Shown one piece after another: positions 25,805-35,470 of a stretch of 64,000 bases of DNA (positions are counted from its first letter, which is position 1; every line of letters begins with the position of its first letter). The notes under the pieces were generated by a model. It saw nothing but the letters and a program-made list of their open reading frames with translations. It did not search any database and was not told where the DNA came from. Both the position numbers and the translations under genes were made by a program. Origin of the DNA: CAYQLY01 sp964418605 (lineage in GTDB: Bacteria; Bacteroidota; Bacteroidia; Cytophagales; Cyclobacteriaceae); assembly GCA_964418605.1 (NCBI GenBank), contig CAYQLY010000003.1, positions 221,765-285,764 of the forward strand, in the 5' to 3' direction.

Positions 25805-26313
25805 AAATAACTTTAATTGGAATGCCTGCTGCAGGCAAAACTACGCTTGGGAAAATATGGAGCAATCAACTCCACATTCCATTCATCGACCTAGATGAGG
25901 AAATTACCAAGAGAGAAAATAAATCAATCGCCACATTATTTACAGAAGAAGGAGAGACCTATTTCCGTGCTATTGAAAAAGAAATTCTAGACGACTTACT
26001 TATACTTCCGTACCCACTCATCATTGCTACAGGAGGTGGAACACCTTGCTTTCACAACAATCTTACACATATAAACCAAGCAGGAATAAGTATATTTTTA
26101 AACACCCCATTAGAAAAAATTATTCAACGCCTCAGCACTACTAAAACAGATAGACCATTGTTTAAAAATTTACCCATTGATGAGTTTAAAAAGAAAGTAA
26201 TCCATCTATACAATCAACGGCTCCCGTATTATACACAAGCAGCCTATAAAATAAGTCAGGATTCTGATAAAGATACTATACGGGATTTGATAAAGGGAAA
26301 AATACCTTTTTGA
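25801..26313 (+). CDS. aroK: Shikimate kinase
   Basis: Phosphorylates shikimate in aromatic amino-acid synthesis. Walker A GMPAAGKTTLGK (about residues 7-18), DLDEEI, TYFRAIEKEIL, ATGGGTPC, and the lid TKTDRPLF (about 119-126) are in place; 170 residues is normal. ATG overlaps the scpB stop by four bases. It converges with an SDR gene two bases later. Confidence 0.95.
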   Translation: MKITLIGMPAAGKTTLGKIWSNQLHIPFIDLDEEITKRENKSIATLFTEEGETYFRAIEKEILDDLLILPYPLIIATGGGTPCFHNNLTHINQAGISIFLNTPLEKIIQRLSTTKTDRPLFKNLPIDEFKKKVIHLYNQRLPYYTQAAYKISQDSDKDTIRDLIKGKIPF

Positions 26314-26315
26314 AA

Positions 26316-27131
26316 TCACATATATAGATCAGGATACAACTGCGCCCCAGGATGTAAAGAATAGTGGCTAAAATCAGTTACACCTCGTTCCTTTAACACT
26401 TCTTCATCAATAAAAAAATTCCCCGTTACTTCACGACTGCTACTTGTCAAGATAGCATACGCTGCATCAGCTACAATACTGGGCTTGCGAGAAGCATCGT
26501 ACATCTGTTTAGAAAAATTACCTGAAATAGCTGAGGTAGCAATGAGCGTCTTCGGCCACAAGGAGTTAACTGCAATACCGTCTTGTTTAAACTCTTCTGC
26601 TAGCCCTAATGTACACATACTCATTCCATATTTAGATAAGGTATAAGCCAAATGACCTTTAAACCATTTAGGATCCATATTCAATGGCGGAGCCAATGTA
26701 AGAATATGAGGATTAGATGCGTTCTTAAGATGCGGTATACAGTATTTAGAGCACATAAATGTAGCCCTTACATTCACATCCGATATAAGATCAAACCGCT
26801 TCATCGGAATAGTTAATACAGGCTCCAATGTGATCGCACTCGCATTATTAATAAGGATATCAATACCTCCAAAGGTTTCTATTGTCTTTGTAACAGCTTG
26901 TGATACCATTTCTTCATCACGCACATCCACTATTAAGGGTAATGCTTTACCGCCTGCTTTTTCAATTTGTTCAGCAGCTGTATAAATTGTTCCTGGTAAT
27001 TTTGGATTTGGCTCAGCCGTTTTGGCTGCGATTACAACCTTTGCTCCATCTTGTGCACAACGTAATGCAATTTCTAAACCTATGCCACGACTTGCACCGG
27101 TAATAAAAATAACTTTATCTTTTAGATTCAT
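26316..27131 (-). CDS. Short-chain dehydrogenase/reductase, HSDL2-like
   Basis: Cofactor loop GASRGIGLEIALRCAQDGAKVVIAAKTAEP (about residues 11-40), NNASAITLEP, and active-site Tyr and Lys in YTLSKYGMSM (about 160-169). The AAKTAEPNPKLPGTIYTAA segment and WPKTLIATSA are typical of the hydroxysteroid-dehydrogenase-like-2 branch, which often acts in lipid metabolism. The substrate cannot be told from sequence. No operon partner. Confidence 0.87.
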   Translation of the reverse strand: MNLKDKVIFITGASRGIGLEIALRCAQDGAKVVIAAKTAEPNPKLPGTIYTAAEQIEKAGGKALPLIVDVRDEEMVSQAVTKTIETFGGIDILINNASAITLEPVLTIPMKRFDLISDVNVRATFMCSKYCIPHLKNASNPHILTLAPPLNMDPKWFKGHLAYTLSKYGMSMCTLGLAEEFKQDGIAVNSLWPKTLIATSAISGNFSKQMYDASRKPSIVADAAYAILTSSSREVTGNFFIDEEVLKERGVTDFSHYSLHPGAQLYPDLYM

Positions 27132-27199
27132 GTGTTCGTTTCTATATCTTATGATGTAATCTTACGATAATAAAACAACATAACCCTACACAGATTTTC

Positions 27200-28768
27200 T
27201 TAAAAGAAAAAACCCCATGTAAATAATAGATTAGTTTCTACAATCCGCGATAAGGAAGATGGCGAATTGCCGGCTTTCAGTACATACGGACTATAGCCTA
27301 CTTTATAGCGATTCTGAACAATGGCTAAATCAAAATAATACGAATCAAACCGAACACCCGCACCACATGTCACCGTATGAATACTTCTATCTAAATCATC
27401 AAAGTCAGATCGGTGTGGATCACCAGAAAAACCATATCCAGCTCGAAATCGAAAGATATCCCATCGATATTCACCTCCTATACGTATATTAAATGTAGGT
27501 TTATAAATTGATCGAATAGTTTCATTGTCTTTATCTAATGAATAAAGCGTACCACTAGCATCTTTAGTTTGTAATAAAGCCGATGCATAATTCACATAGT
27601 CAACATCTGCACTGATAAATCCATTTTTGTTCATAAAAAAAGCCATTCCAACAGATGCTTTAAATGGTGTGAGCAATTGATATGAAAAACTTCCAGAAGG
27701 CATTTTAGCATTGACTTGGGTTAAATAATCACCCGTCGATAATTTAAAATTATCAAAATGAGATGTCAACGATGTATTATACACTTCAGAAACCGTAAAA
27801 TAATAGGTAGGGGTTTGAAATGAAATACCTAACCGAAACCAATCTACAAAACGGTAAAGTACACCAACCGAAAGATTCATCCCTGTTCCTTTTGTCTCAA
27901 GTTGATCATCCAATAAAAAAGACAACATTTTAAATGTATTAGGTGTGAGCATTACCTCCTCATAAGTCCGCTGCTGTTTATATTTCAGGAAAGAGAATGC
28001 TAAATTCCCACCTATATATAAGCGATCCTTATAGTTGCCCGCAAAAACCATATTTAATTGTTTACTTGTACCAGATCGCTTGACTGTTTCTCGTTGAGAA
28101 ACAGGAACTCCTAAAATAAGATTCGAATAGGTGATATTATCTTTATTTGGATCAATTAAATACGTATAATAAGCTAATGATTCTAATGATGTAGGATTGC
28201 CATTTTTATCTACCTCATCTTCTATTGTTTTTCTAGGTATTCCATTGCTTCGTTGGACAAAATAATCAATCATAGAATTAGATGCATTACGCCCTTCATA
28301 TGAAAACTGTTCTTGAAAACTATACGTTCGACCTAAACTTAATCCAAACACCCCCCCTCGCCAATCACCCGGCACAATATCATCTTTAGTAAAAGGGATC
28401 ACCATGCCTGCATTGTTAATTGCTGCATCAATTGAAAATCTATCTTTTTCATTATCTAAATAAGATGTACCAGCCGTACGAAATGTTAATGACGGCGTAA
28501 TATTAAAATCAAATCGATTATACATTCCTATTCCTGCAGGATTGCCATACAATGAACTAATATCAGCACCTAACGCTGTTTGAGCGCCGGCCAGCCCCTG
28601 AATACGGGCACTAGCTCCACTAAAATTAGTTTGTGAGTACCTGATAGCATCTTGATAATATCCAAACGATCCAGGCTGTACACCAGACTGTGCAAATGAA
28701 GAAGTTATACTACATACTAGTAGAAACAAAAAAATACAATTTAATTTTAATTTCATATTTAAACTCAT
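27200..28768 (-). CDS. Outer-membrane transport protein, OmpP1/FadL-like
   Basis: Signal peptide ends at SSFAQ (about residue 26); an ATG at 28756 is an equally good start to the one at 28768. The mature part begins AIRYSQTNFSGASARIQGLAGAQTALGADISSLYGNPAGIGMYNRFD, the FadL/OmpP1-like N-terminal region, and is followed by a long run of amphipathic strands with a C-terminal aromatic residue (TWGFFF). FadL-type barrels import hydrophobic compounds. Ligand unknown. Confidence 0.82.
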   Translation of the reverse strand: MSLNMKLKLNCIFLFLLVCSITSSFAQSGVQPGSFGYYQDAIRYSQTNFSGASARIQGLAGAQTALGADISSLYGNPAGIGMYNRFDFNITPSLTFRTAGTSYLDNEKDRFSIDAAINNAGMVIPFTKDDIVPGDWRGGVFGLSLGRTYSFQEQFSYEGRNASNSMIDYFVQRSNGIPRKTIEDEVDKNGNPTSLESLAYYTYLIDPNKDNITYSNLILGVPVSQRETVKRSGTSKQLNMVFAGNYKDRLYIGGNLAFSFLKYKQQRTYEEVMLTPNTFKMLSFLLDDQLETKGTGMNLSVGVLYRFVDWFRLGISFQTPTYYFTVSEVYNTSLTSHFDNFKLSTGDYLTQVNAKMPSGSFSYQLLTPFKASVGMAFFMNKNGFISADVDYVNYASALLQTKDASGTLYSLDKDNETIRSIYKPTFNIRIGGEYRWDIFRFRAGYGFSGDPHRSDFDDLDRSIHTVTCGAGVRFDSYYFDLAIVQNRYKVGYSPYVLKAGNSPSSLSRIVETNLLFTWGFFF

Positions 28769-28853
28769 TTATCACCTATTATTAAAAAAGCCTAGACCAT
28801 TATTGTATTACAACTATAATGAAATAGGCTACTATTTTATATAGACATAATTA

Positions 28854-30068
28854 TTATCTCATAGAAGGGCGTTTATATTCACCACCAGATGAACTACTAC
28901 CAGAACCAGAACTACTATTACTTGTTCCTGAATTTCCAGAAGAATTAGAACCCCATGAATTAGATCTAAAACCAGAGTTAGAGTTAGAATTTGTATTGGT
29001 ATTATAATAATCATTAGAGTTCATTCGAGGCCGAACATAATTATCTTCATTATTATTAGTATATGTCGTAGTTGTACTATTTCCTGTACTTCCATTGTAA
29101 TATGTACTATTCGTATACCCAGAATTTACATTATTATCAGTGCCAGAATAGGTCGTATTATCTCGTACAGATTCTCTGCGGTACCGCTCAGGTGTAGATG
29201 AATAATTCGATGAATTCGATGGATAAATCATCTTCTGTCCAATCTCATTTCCATTATTTACAATACCACCTCTTGGTGGCACTCCAGGATCAGAAACAGA
29301 ATTAGGATTATAGTAGCTAGAGCCTCGCGCATCACGCGGACCATATAAAACTGTTTTCGATTCTCCTGATGAAACACCTTGATTATAACCATTCCAATAA
29401 GGATTAGGCCAAGCCGATGAACCATAATAACCATAAGAATAATAGGAATAAGGTGAATACCAGCTATTCCAACCATAAGCAGGATTAGACCAACCCCATG
29501 AATAGCCTACATTCCACCCGCTACGAGTATTCCACCCTATATTAAATCCTGGATACCAACTAGACCACGACGATCCCCAATACGAATTAGGCCAACCCCA
29601 TGAATAGCCCATCATACCACCCCAGCCAAATTGAGGCTGTCCCCATGAAGGCCCCCAATAGGAATTATTCCAACCACACGTTGAGCATCCTTGATTCCAT
29701 CTATTTTGCTGTCTTGAGGTACTATAATTATTAGTATAGCCTTGGTCAAAATAGTTACGGCTGCTATACGTATCATTAGAATATGTCTTTTGCTGATTAT
29801 TTTTTTGCTCTTCCTTGACACTGTTTTTACTTTGACGAGCATATTGAGAAATATATTCTGGATTAACATTCTTAGCTGTAAGCTGATCATCATTTGAAAC
29901 AACAGAAGAAGAGGGGTATGTTTTGTTATTTTTCTTTCTATCCGAAGATGACACATACAAATCATCATTTTCCTGTCGGGCAACTTTTGTATACTGTTGA
30001 GAAGTGTTACATCCACTTATACCGATAATAGCCGATATGTATATTGCACACATTTTGTAGTTCACCAT
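28854..30068 (-). CDS. Low-complexity Trp/Gly/Tyr/Asn-rich lipoprotein
   Basis: Lipobox GISGC at about residues 16-20 predicts a lipoprotein. The middle (about 125-235) is a run of aromatic repeats of the type SYWGxSW and GYSWGWSNP with many Trp, Tyr, Gly, Ser and Asn; the last third is Ser/Asn/Thr/Gly-rich, with SSGSGSSSSGG near the end. There is no globular domain or enzyme motif. Such sequences are usually exposed, disordered or adhesive surface proteins, which is inference here. Database matches would be biased by composition. Confidence 0.72.
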   Translation of the reverse strand: MVNYKMCAIYISAIIGISGCNTSQQYTKVARQENDDLYVSSSDRKKNNKTYPSSSVVSNDDQLTAKNVNPEYISQYARQSKNSVKEEQKNNQQKTYSNDTYSSRNYFDQGYTNNYSTSRQQNRWNQGCSTCGWNNSYWGPSWGQPQFGWGGMMGYSWGWPNSYWGSSWSSWYPGFNIGWNTRSGWNVGYSWGWSNPAYGWNSWYSPYSYYSYGYYGSSAWPNPYWNGYNQGVSSGESKTVLYGPRDARGSSYYNPNSVSDPGVPPRGGIVNNGNEIGQKMIYPSNSSNYSSTPERYRRESVRDNTTYSGTDNNVNSGYTNSTYYNGSTGNSTTTTYTNNNEDNYVRPRMNSNDYYNTNTNSNSNSGFRSNSWGSNSSGNSGTSNSSSGSGSSSSGGEYKRPSMR

Positions 30069-30315
30069 ATATTTAATGATTTAGAAGTAGTTAAAATTAA
30101 CATATTTATCTTAATTTATAACAAGTTTTTGACTAAAAAGATTTGCCTAATTTAGAGTTTTATTTGCTATATATTGAAAGACAACTCTAATCTGAAAAAC
30201 CCTATAAAATAACCATTTCTTATTACAAATAAACAAGCCTCGTTATGTAAAATATACCAAACTCTTTGTACTAAATTACATTTTAGCGTTATTTTTAACA
30301 ATCAAAAAATAAATT
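30069..30315. promoter_or_regulatory. Divergent promoter region, including a candidate proS promoter
   Basis: 247 AT-rich bases between divergent genes. TTTG at 30265-30268, then 21 bases, then TATTTTTA at 30290-30297, 18 bases before the proS ATG. No clear box was seen for the opposite gene. Confidence 0.4.
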
Positions 30316-31791
30316 ATGAGTAAAGGTTTACCTAAACGGTCTGAGGATTATGCAGGATGGTACAATGAGCTAATAAAAAAAGCTGATCTAGCCGAAAACT
30401 CTGCTGTAAGAGGGTGTATGGTTATTAAACCCTATGGATTTGCCATTTGGGAAAATATGCAATCTGTATTAGATAAGATGTTTAAAGAAACCGGGCATTC
30501 AAATGCATACTTTCCTTTATTTATACCTAAATCCTATCTGAGCAAAGAAGCCTCACATGTTGAAGGATTTGCTAAAGAGTGCGCAGTAGTCACGCACTAT
30601 CGATTAAAAAATGATCCTTCTGGTAATGGTATCATTGTTGATCCGGATGCCAAACTAGAAGAAGAATTAATTGTTCGTCCAACCTCCGAAACAGTTATTT
30701 GGAGTAGTTATAAAAACTGGATTCAATCCTATCGTGACTTACCTATTCTCATTAACCAATGGGCAAATGTGGTACGATGGGAAATGCGTACGCGTTTATT
30801 TTTACGAACAGCTGAATTTTTATGGCAAGAGGGTCATACAGCTCATTCAACCCAACAAGAAGCGATAGAAGAAACAGAACGCATGCTACAAGTCTATGCC
30901 AACTTTGCAGAAAACTATATGGCACTTCCTGTTATAAAAGGTGTAAAATCTGCTCATGAGCGTTTTGCAGGAGCAGTAGAAACATACTGTATTGAAGCTC
31001 TCATGCAAGATGGCAAAGCCTTACAAGCTGGAACTTCTCATTTTCTAGGACAAAATTTTGCAAAAGCATTTGATGTGCAATTCACTAACAAAACTGGAGC
31101 ATTAGATTATGTATGGGGAACTTCTTGGGGCGTAAGCACACGATTAATAGGTGGTCTCATCATGGCTCATTCAGATGACGAAGGATTAGTTCTCCCTCCT
31201 CGCCTAGCTCCTATTCAAGTAGTCATTATTCCCATTCATAAAAATGAAGAGCAACTCGAAAGGGTTAGAAAAAAATCAATAGAACTACAAGACGCTCTTC
31301 GAAAAAAAGGAATTCGAGTAAAAATCGATGACGATGATCAACAAACACCAGGATGGAAATTCGCAGAGTATGAATTAAAAGGTGTGCCTATCCGACTCGT
31401 ACTCGGACCTCGTGATTTAGATAATCATACATTGGAAGTTGCTCGTCGAGATACAAAAGAAAAAAGCATAGAAAAAATAGAAGGAATTGATTTGAAAATA
31501 GAAAAACTTCTTGAAACGATTCAAGAAACAATATACCAAAAAGCACTTGCTTTTCGCCAAAGCCATACTACTGAAGTAAATAGCTATGATGAATTTAAAA
31601 AAATTCTCGATAGCAAAGGGGGATTTATCGCCGCACATTGGGATGGCACATCAGAAACAGAAGAAAAAATTAAAGAAGAAACTAAAGCTACTATTCGCTG
31701 TATCCCATTAGAAGGATATAGAGAAAAAGGAAAATGCATAGTAACCGGTAAACCTTCAGAAAGAAGAGTACTCTTTGCGCGCGCTTATTAA
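30316..31791 (+). CDS. proS: Prolyl-tRNA synthetase, archaeal/eukaryotic type
   Basis: Charges tRNA-Pro. Class II motifs: [20 protein letters not shown] (motif 2 area), [24 protein letters not shown], and [27 protein letters not shown] (motif 3). The anticodon-binding domain begins near PIQVVIIP (about residue 300) and a C-terminal zinc-binding-like segment ends the protein. The lack of the editing INS domain and the 491-residue length mark the type 3 (archaeal-like) form common in Bacteroidota. nuoI follows after two bases. Confidence 0.96.
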   Translation: MSKGLPKRSEDYAGWYNELIKKADLAENSAVRGCMVIKPYGFAIWENMQSVLDKMFKETGHSNAYFPLFIPKSYLSKEASHVEGFAKECAVVTHYRLKNDPSGNGIIVDPDAKLEEELIVRPTSETVIWSSYKNWIQSYRDLPILINQWANVVRWEMRTRLFLRTAEFLWQEGHTAHSTQQEAIEETERMLQVYANFAENYMALPVIKGVKSAHERFAGAVETYCIEALMQDGKALQAGTSHFLGQNFAKAFDVQFTNKTGALDYVWGTSWGVSTRLIGGLIMAHSDDEGLVLPPRLAPIQVVIIPIHKNEEQLERVRKKSIELQDALRKKGIRVKIDDDDQQTPGWKFAEYELKGVPIRLVLGPRDLDNHTLEVARRDTKEKSIEKIEGIDLKIEKLLETIQETIYQKALAFRQSHTTEVNSYDEFKKILDSKGGFIAAHWDGTSETEEKIKEETKATIRCIPLEGYREKGKCIVTGKPSERRVLFARAY

Positions 31792-31793
31792 TA

Positions 31794-32468
31794 ATGGGAC
31801 ATACAATCAAACCATCTTACACTTTCACAACCTACTGGATAACCATCTTAGCTGGTATATCATCTTTACTTAAAGGTTTAAAGCTTTCATTATCTCATAT
31901 CCTAAAATCCACAAAGAGAAAAAAAACAATAGCAATTACTGATCCTGATTATTTCAAACAAACTACAGGACGAATAACACTCCTGTATCCTTATGAAAAA
32001 CCATTTCTTACTGATAATGGACGTCATCAACTTCACAATGAAATAGAAGACTGTATTGTTTGTGATAAGTGCGTCAAAGTATGCCCAGTTAACTGTATAG
32101 AAATTGAATCGATCAAAGCACCCTATGAAATTGGGAAAACATCCGATGGCACTACCAAACGACTATATGCAGCTCAATTTGATATTGATATGGGAAAATG
32201 TTGTTTTTGTGGCTTATGCACAACAGTATGCCCAACAGAATGTCTCACAATGACTAACACCTATTCTTATGGCACGTCAGACATAAATAAACTAACATTT
32301 CATTTTTCAACATTAACTGATGAAGAAATTGAAGAAAAGAAAAAAGAAATAAGTACTTATCAAAAAGATAAAGAAAGCAATAAATCGTCTAACTCATTGC
32401 CACATTCATCAATCATTAAACCAAAGTTAAATTCCAATTCAACTGAAAACAAAAAAGATGATAACTAA
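31794..32468 (+). CDS. nuoI: NADH-quinone oxidoreductase subunit I
   Basis: Peripheral-arm ferredoxin-like subunit of complex I carrying two 4Fe-4S clusters. Motifs CIVCDKCVKVCPVNC and CCFCGLCTTVCPTEC (about residues 83-100 and 137-152). The C-terminal ~40 residues are a Lys/Ser/Asn-rich tail. N-terminal TTYWITILAGISSLLKGL fits the membrane-surface helix of NuoI. First of the nuo genes here; nuoA-H are not upstream, where proS sits instead. Confidence 0.95.
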   Translation: MGHTIKPSYTFTTYWITILAGISSLLKGLKLSLSHILKSTKRKKTIAITDPDYFKQTTGRITLLYPYEKPFLTDNGRHQLHNEIEDCIVCDKCVKVCPVNCIEIESIKAPYEIGKTSDGTTKRLYAAQFDIDMGKCCFCGLCTTVCPTECLTMTNTYSYGTSDINKLTFHFSTLTDEEIEEKKKEISTYQKDKESNKSSNSLPHSSIIKPKLNSNSTENKKDDN

Positions 32469-32477
32469 CTCCTCATT

Positions 32478-33002
32478 ATGATTCAAATCGTGTTTTACTT
32501 TTTAGGATTTTCGATACTATTAAGTGGCATACTACTTCTTCTAAGCAAACACTTGATTCATACTTTATTTCTAAGCGCAATAATATTACTGAGTATAGCC
32601 GGAATTTATATTCTTTTACATGCGGACTTTATAGCAATGATTCAAATCATTATCTCTGTTGGAGGTACACTTATATTAATTATTTTTGGAATGATGCTGA
32701 CAACTCATTTACCTTATCAACACAATATTAAAAAAAATACTATTTTAAATTGGGGACTATTTCCTCTATTGGCCGGGATTTTAACCTATATTTTTTTATC
32801 TATCAACTGGAATGCGATAGATTGGATAAAAACCAATCCAATCCATAAAAATGAATCTTTAAAAAATACTACCTTGCTCATTGGCACTACATTAATTGCC
32901 AACTATGCATTACTCGTTGAATTAATAGGAATACTATTACTTATGGCAACGGTTGGTGCGCTAGCCATTATGTACTCTAAAAAAAATAAATCCCCATTAT
33001 GA
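32478..33002 (+). CDS. nuoJ: NADH-quinone oxidoreductase subunit J
   Basis: Membrane-arm subunit of complex I. Five hydrophobic segments over 174 residues; LLLSKHLIHTLFLSAIILLSIAGIYILLHADFIAMIQIIISVGGTLILIIFGMML is the conserved NuoJ core. Overlaps nuoK by four bases (ATGA), so translation is coupled. Confidence 0.93.
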   Translation: MIQIVFYFLGFSILLSGILLLLSKHLIHTLFLSAIILLSIAGIYILLHADFIAMIQIIISVGGTLILIIFGMMLTTHLPYQHNIKKNTILNWGLFPLLAGILTYIFLSINWNAIDWIKTNPIHKNESLKNTTLLIGTTLIANYALLVELIGILLLMATVGALAIMYSKKNKSPL

Positions 33003-33304
33003 TCCCCTTATCATATACACTTATTTTATCTTGTTTATTATTTGCATTAGGAATCATCATCATTAGTACGAAACGCAATGCCATTGTAGTAGCTATTGGT
33101 ATTGAACTCATCTTCAACGCTGCTAATTTAAATTTCATCACATTCAGCCAACATGACAAACTACTTCAAGGACAGTCTTTGGCCTTATTCATTATGGCCA
33201 TCACAGCTGCTGAAACAGCCTTATTAATAGCCATCATTGCACGTTTACATAAACATTTTAAAACTATTCAACTCGATGAATTAGAGGAATCTAATAACTC
33301 ATAA
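32999..33304 (+). CDS. nuoK: NADH-quinone oxidoreductase subunit K
   Basis: MrpC/NuoK-like membrane subunit, 101 residues, three helices. Conserved glutamates occur in VVAIGIELIFNAANLNFITF and in ITAAETALLIAIIARL, the proton-path residues of the family. It overlaps nuoJ by four bases and is followed without gap by the helix-hairpin-helix gene. Confidence 0.95.
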   Translation: MIPLSYTLILSCLLFALGIIIISTKRNAIVVAIGIELIFNAANLNFITFSQHDKLLQGQSLALFIMAITAAETALLIAIIARLHKHFKTIQLDELEESNNS

Positions 33305-33595
33305 ATGAAAAAAGAATTTAATAAAATAAAAAACAATCAACTTAAAGAACTACAGCAAATTCCAGGTGTTGGGAAAAGCATCGCAAATGATTTATGGAAT
33401 ATAGGAATTAAATGTATTAATGATTTAAAAAATAAAAACCCTGAAAAATTATATAACACATCCAACCAATTTGTGGGAACAAAGCAAGACCGTTGCTTGC
33501 TTTATGTATTTCGATGTGCTGTTTATTTCGCATCTACTCCACATCCTGATGCTAAAAAATTAAAATGGTGGTATTGGAAAAATAAAACCTTATGA
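33305..33595 (+). CDS. Helix-hairpin-helix protein (Cdd1/pathogenicity-locus type) inside the nuo cluster
   Basis: Ninety-six residues. The start ELQQIPGVGKSIANDLWNIGIKCINDLKNKNPEKLY is a helix-hairpin-helix fold with the GxGxxxA pattern (about residues 17-45); the rest, CLLYVFRCAVYFAS and DAKKLKWWYWK, matches the Cdd1/pathogenicity-locus family, a small DNA-binding-like family. It is translationally locked in: zero bases from nuoK and a four-base overlap with nuoL. It has no membrane segment and no known part in complex I. Function here unknown. Confidence 0.82.
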   Translation: MKKEFNKIKNNQLKELQQIPGVGKSIANDLWNIGIKCINDLKNKNPEKLYNTSNQFVGTKQDRCLLYVFRCAVYFASTPHPDAKKLKWWYWKNKTL

Positions 33596-35463
33596 ATGGT
33601 ATTTTCTTTATTTTGATCAGCTCTATATTCGCTTCTTTATCATGTTTGGCTGCGGCTAGATTTACCAAGCTGATTAATTTTATTTCACTGATCAGCTCCA
33701 GCAGCTCACTAGTAGCAAGTCTTATTTTTACAGTACATCAATGGAACCAAGTCGTCTACAAATTTATTCCTTGGTTCACTATAGGAAAAAACACATGGAA
33801 ATTAAGCTTCCATATCAATCAGCCTATATTGCTTCTAATCAACCTTGTATGCCTAATAAGTTTTTTAGTATTTCTTTTCTCCACAACATACATGAAAAGA
33901 GAAAAAAACTATCATCGCTATGTTGCTCTTCTTCATTTATTCGTTTTCTCCATGTTAATATTAATCACGAGCAACAATTTACTACTTACTTTCTTTGGTT
34001 GGGAAGGAGTTGGATTTTGCTCTTATTTTCTCATTGCATTTTGGTATGAAAAAAAACAAGCAGTAGAAGCTGCACAAAAAACATTTCTCTTAAACAAAAT
34101 AGGTGACATAAGCTTTCTACTTGGCATAATCGGACTATTCGTACAAGCGCACTCGCTTGATTTGAATATATTAGAAAAAATAGATATTCCTAACGGGCTA
34201 TGGAGCTCAGCTTCTGTAATAGGACTTGTGATAGGCTGTTTTATCAAATCAGCACAATTCCCTTTTCATCATTGGCTACCTGATGCAATGGAAGGACCTA
34301 CACCGGTTTCAGCATTGATGCACTCCGCAACAATGGTGACAGCAGGAATCATTGTATTAACAAAAACTAGTTTCATGTTAACACCATCGATGTTAATCCT
34401 CATCTCTTCTGTTGGCGCCATAACGATACTAGCAGGCAGCATTTCAGCTTGTGCAGAATGGGATATAAAAAAAATATTAGCGTATTCAACTATAGCTCAA
34501 TTGGGCTATATGATGATAGCCGTCGGAACTAAAGGACCTGCCATATTTCACTTAATTACACATGGCATATTTAAAGCAGGATTATTTTTGGGCGCAGGAT
34601 ATATCTTACATATAACAAAATCTTCCAGCCAAGATATACGCTACATCGAAAAGCAAAAAAAATCATTTTTATTTTTCTCATTTTTAATTCTATTTGCTTC
34701 ACTATGTGGAGTTCCTCTATCGACAGGTTTTTTATCTAAAGAAATGATACTAGACCACCTTGTACAAGTTTATGAACGCTCACCGTATATCATAACAGGA
34801 TTACTTCCGCTTGTGGCTTTAGCAGGATGTGCACTCACTGCTTTCTACAGCACAAAATATATCTATTGCTTGTTTTTACAAAAAGATAAAAAACGAGAAC
34901 GAGAACCATTAAAAAATTATGTATTAAAAATACCAATCTTGCTATTAACTATAGGATCACTTTCATTTATATTTTCGATTAATCCGATATCAACAAAAAC
35001 ATGGTGGACAGTTACAAAACATAACCAAAATTCATTACTACTTTTATTAAATTTATTATTAACCATAAGCGGCATAGTATGGGCATACCTCAAATTCCGA
35101 AAAACAATTTTTTATAAAACCCCCACCTTACTTTTCTTAAACAAACACAACAATCTACTCAACTTTATATACAGAAAAATAATTCTCTCATACCCTTTAG
35201 CTCTAAGCAAACGAATCTATCAATTCGATGTATACATCATAAATCAAAGCACAACTATACTAGGAAAAACAATAGTTACAATTGGCTATATCATTCATTG
35301 GATTGATCGTATTATGATAGACGGTATGGTGACTGGCACAAGTCGTTTAGCATCTTATTTTTCTTACAAATTAAAAGAAATTACGCCTGTTTCTATACAA
35401 AAATACATCCAGTGGATTATAGTTGCTTTGATCTTATTCAGTATTTATCTTTTGATTCGGTAA
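33592..35463 (+). CDS. nuoL: NADH-quinone oxidoreductase subunit L
   Basis: Antiporter-like, proton-translocating membrane subunit. Many transmembrane helices over 623 residues; core GWEGVGFCSYFLIAFW, AFLLNKIGDISFLLG-like, KSAQFPFHHWLPDAMEGPTPVSALMHSATMVTAG (about 220-255) and TKSSSQDIRYI. The C-terminal segment has the long lateral-helix-like extension and last helix. The ATG overlaps the HhH gene by four bases. nuoM and nuoN do not follow; a CapA-type gene does. Confidence 0.96.
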   Translation: MNGIFFILISSIFASLSCLAAARFTKLINFISLISSSSSLVASLIFTVHQWNQVVYKFIPWFTIGKNTWKLSFHINQPILLLINLVCLISFLVFLFSTTYMKREKNYHRYVALLHLFVFSMLILITSNNLLLTFFGWEGVGFCSYFLIAFWYEKKQAVEAAQKTFLLNKIGDISFLLGIIGLFVQAHSLDLNILEKIDIPNGLWSSASVIGLVIGCFIKSAQFPFHHWLPDAMEGPTPVSALMHSATMVTAGIIVLTKTSFMLTPSMLILISSVGAITILAGSISACAEWDIKKILAYSTIAQLGYMMIAVGTKGPAIFHLITHGIFKAGLFLGAGYILHITKSSSQDIRYIEKQKKSFLFFSFLILFASLCGVPLSTGFLSKEMILDHLVQVYERSPYIITGLLPLVALAGCALTAFYSTKYIYCLFLQKDKKREREPLKNYVLKIPILLLTIGSLSFIFSINPISTKTWWTVTKHNQNSLLLLLNLLLTISGIVWAYLKFRKTIFYKTPTLLFLNKHNNLLNFIYRKIILSYPLALSKRIYQFDVYIINQSTTILGKTIVTIGYIIHWIDRIMIDGMVTGTSRLASYFSYKLKEITPVSIQKYIQWIIVALILFSIYLLIR

Positions 35464-35470
35464 TTATACC

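Noticed and set aside
27259..27492. Plus-strand ORF within the FadL-like gene
   Set aside because: It lies fully inside a strongly supported minus-strand gene and has no start signals.
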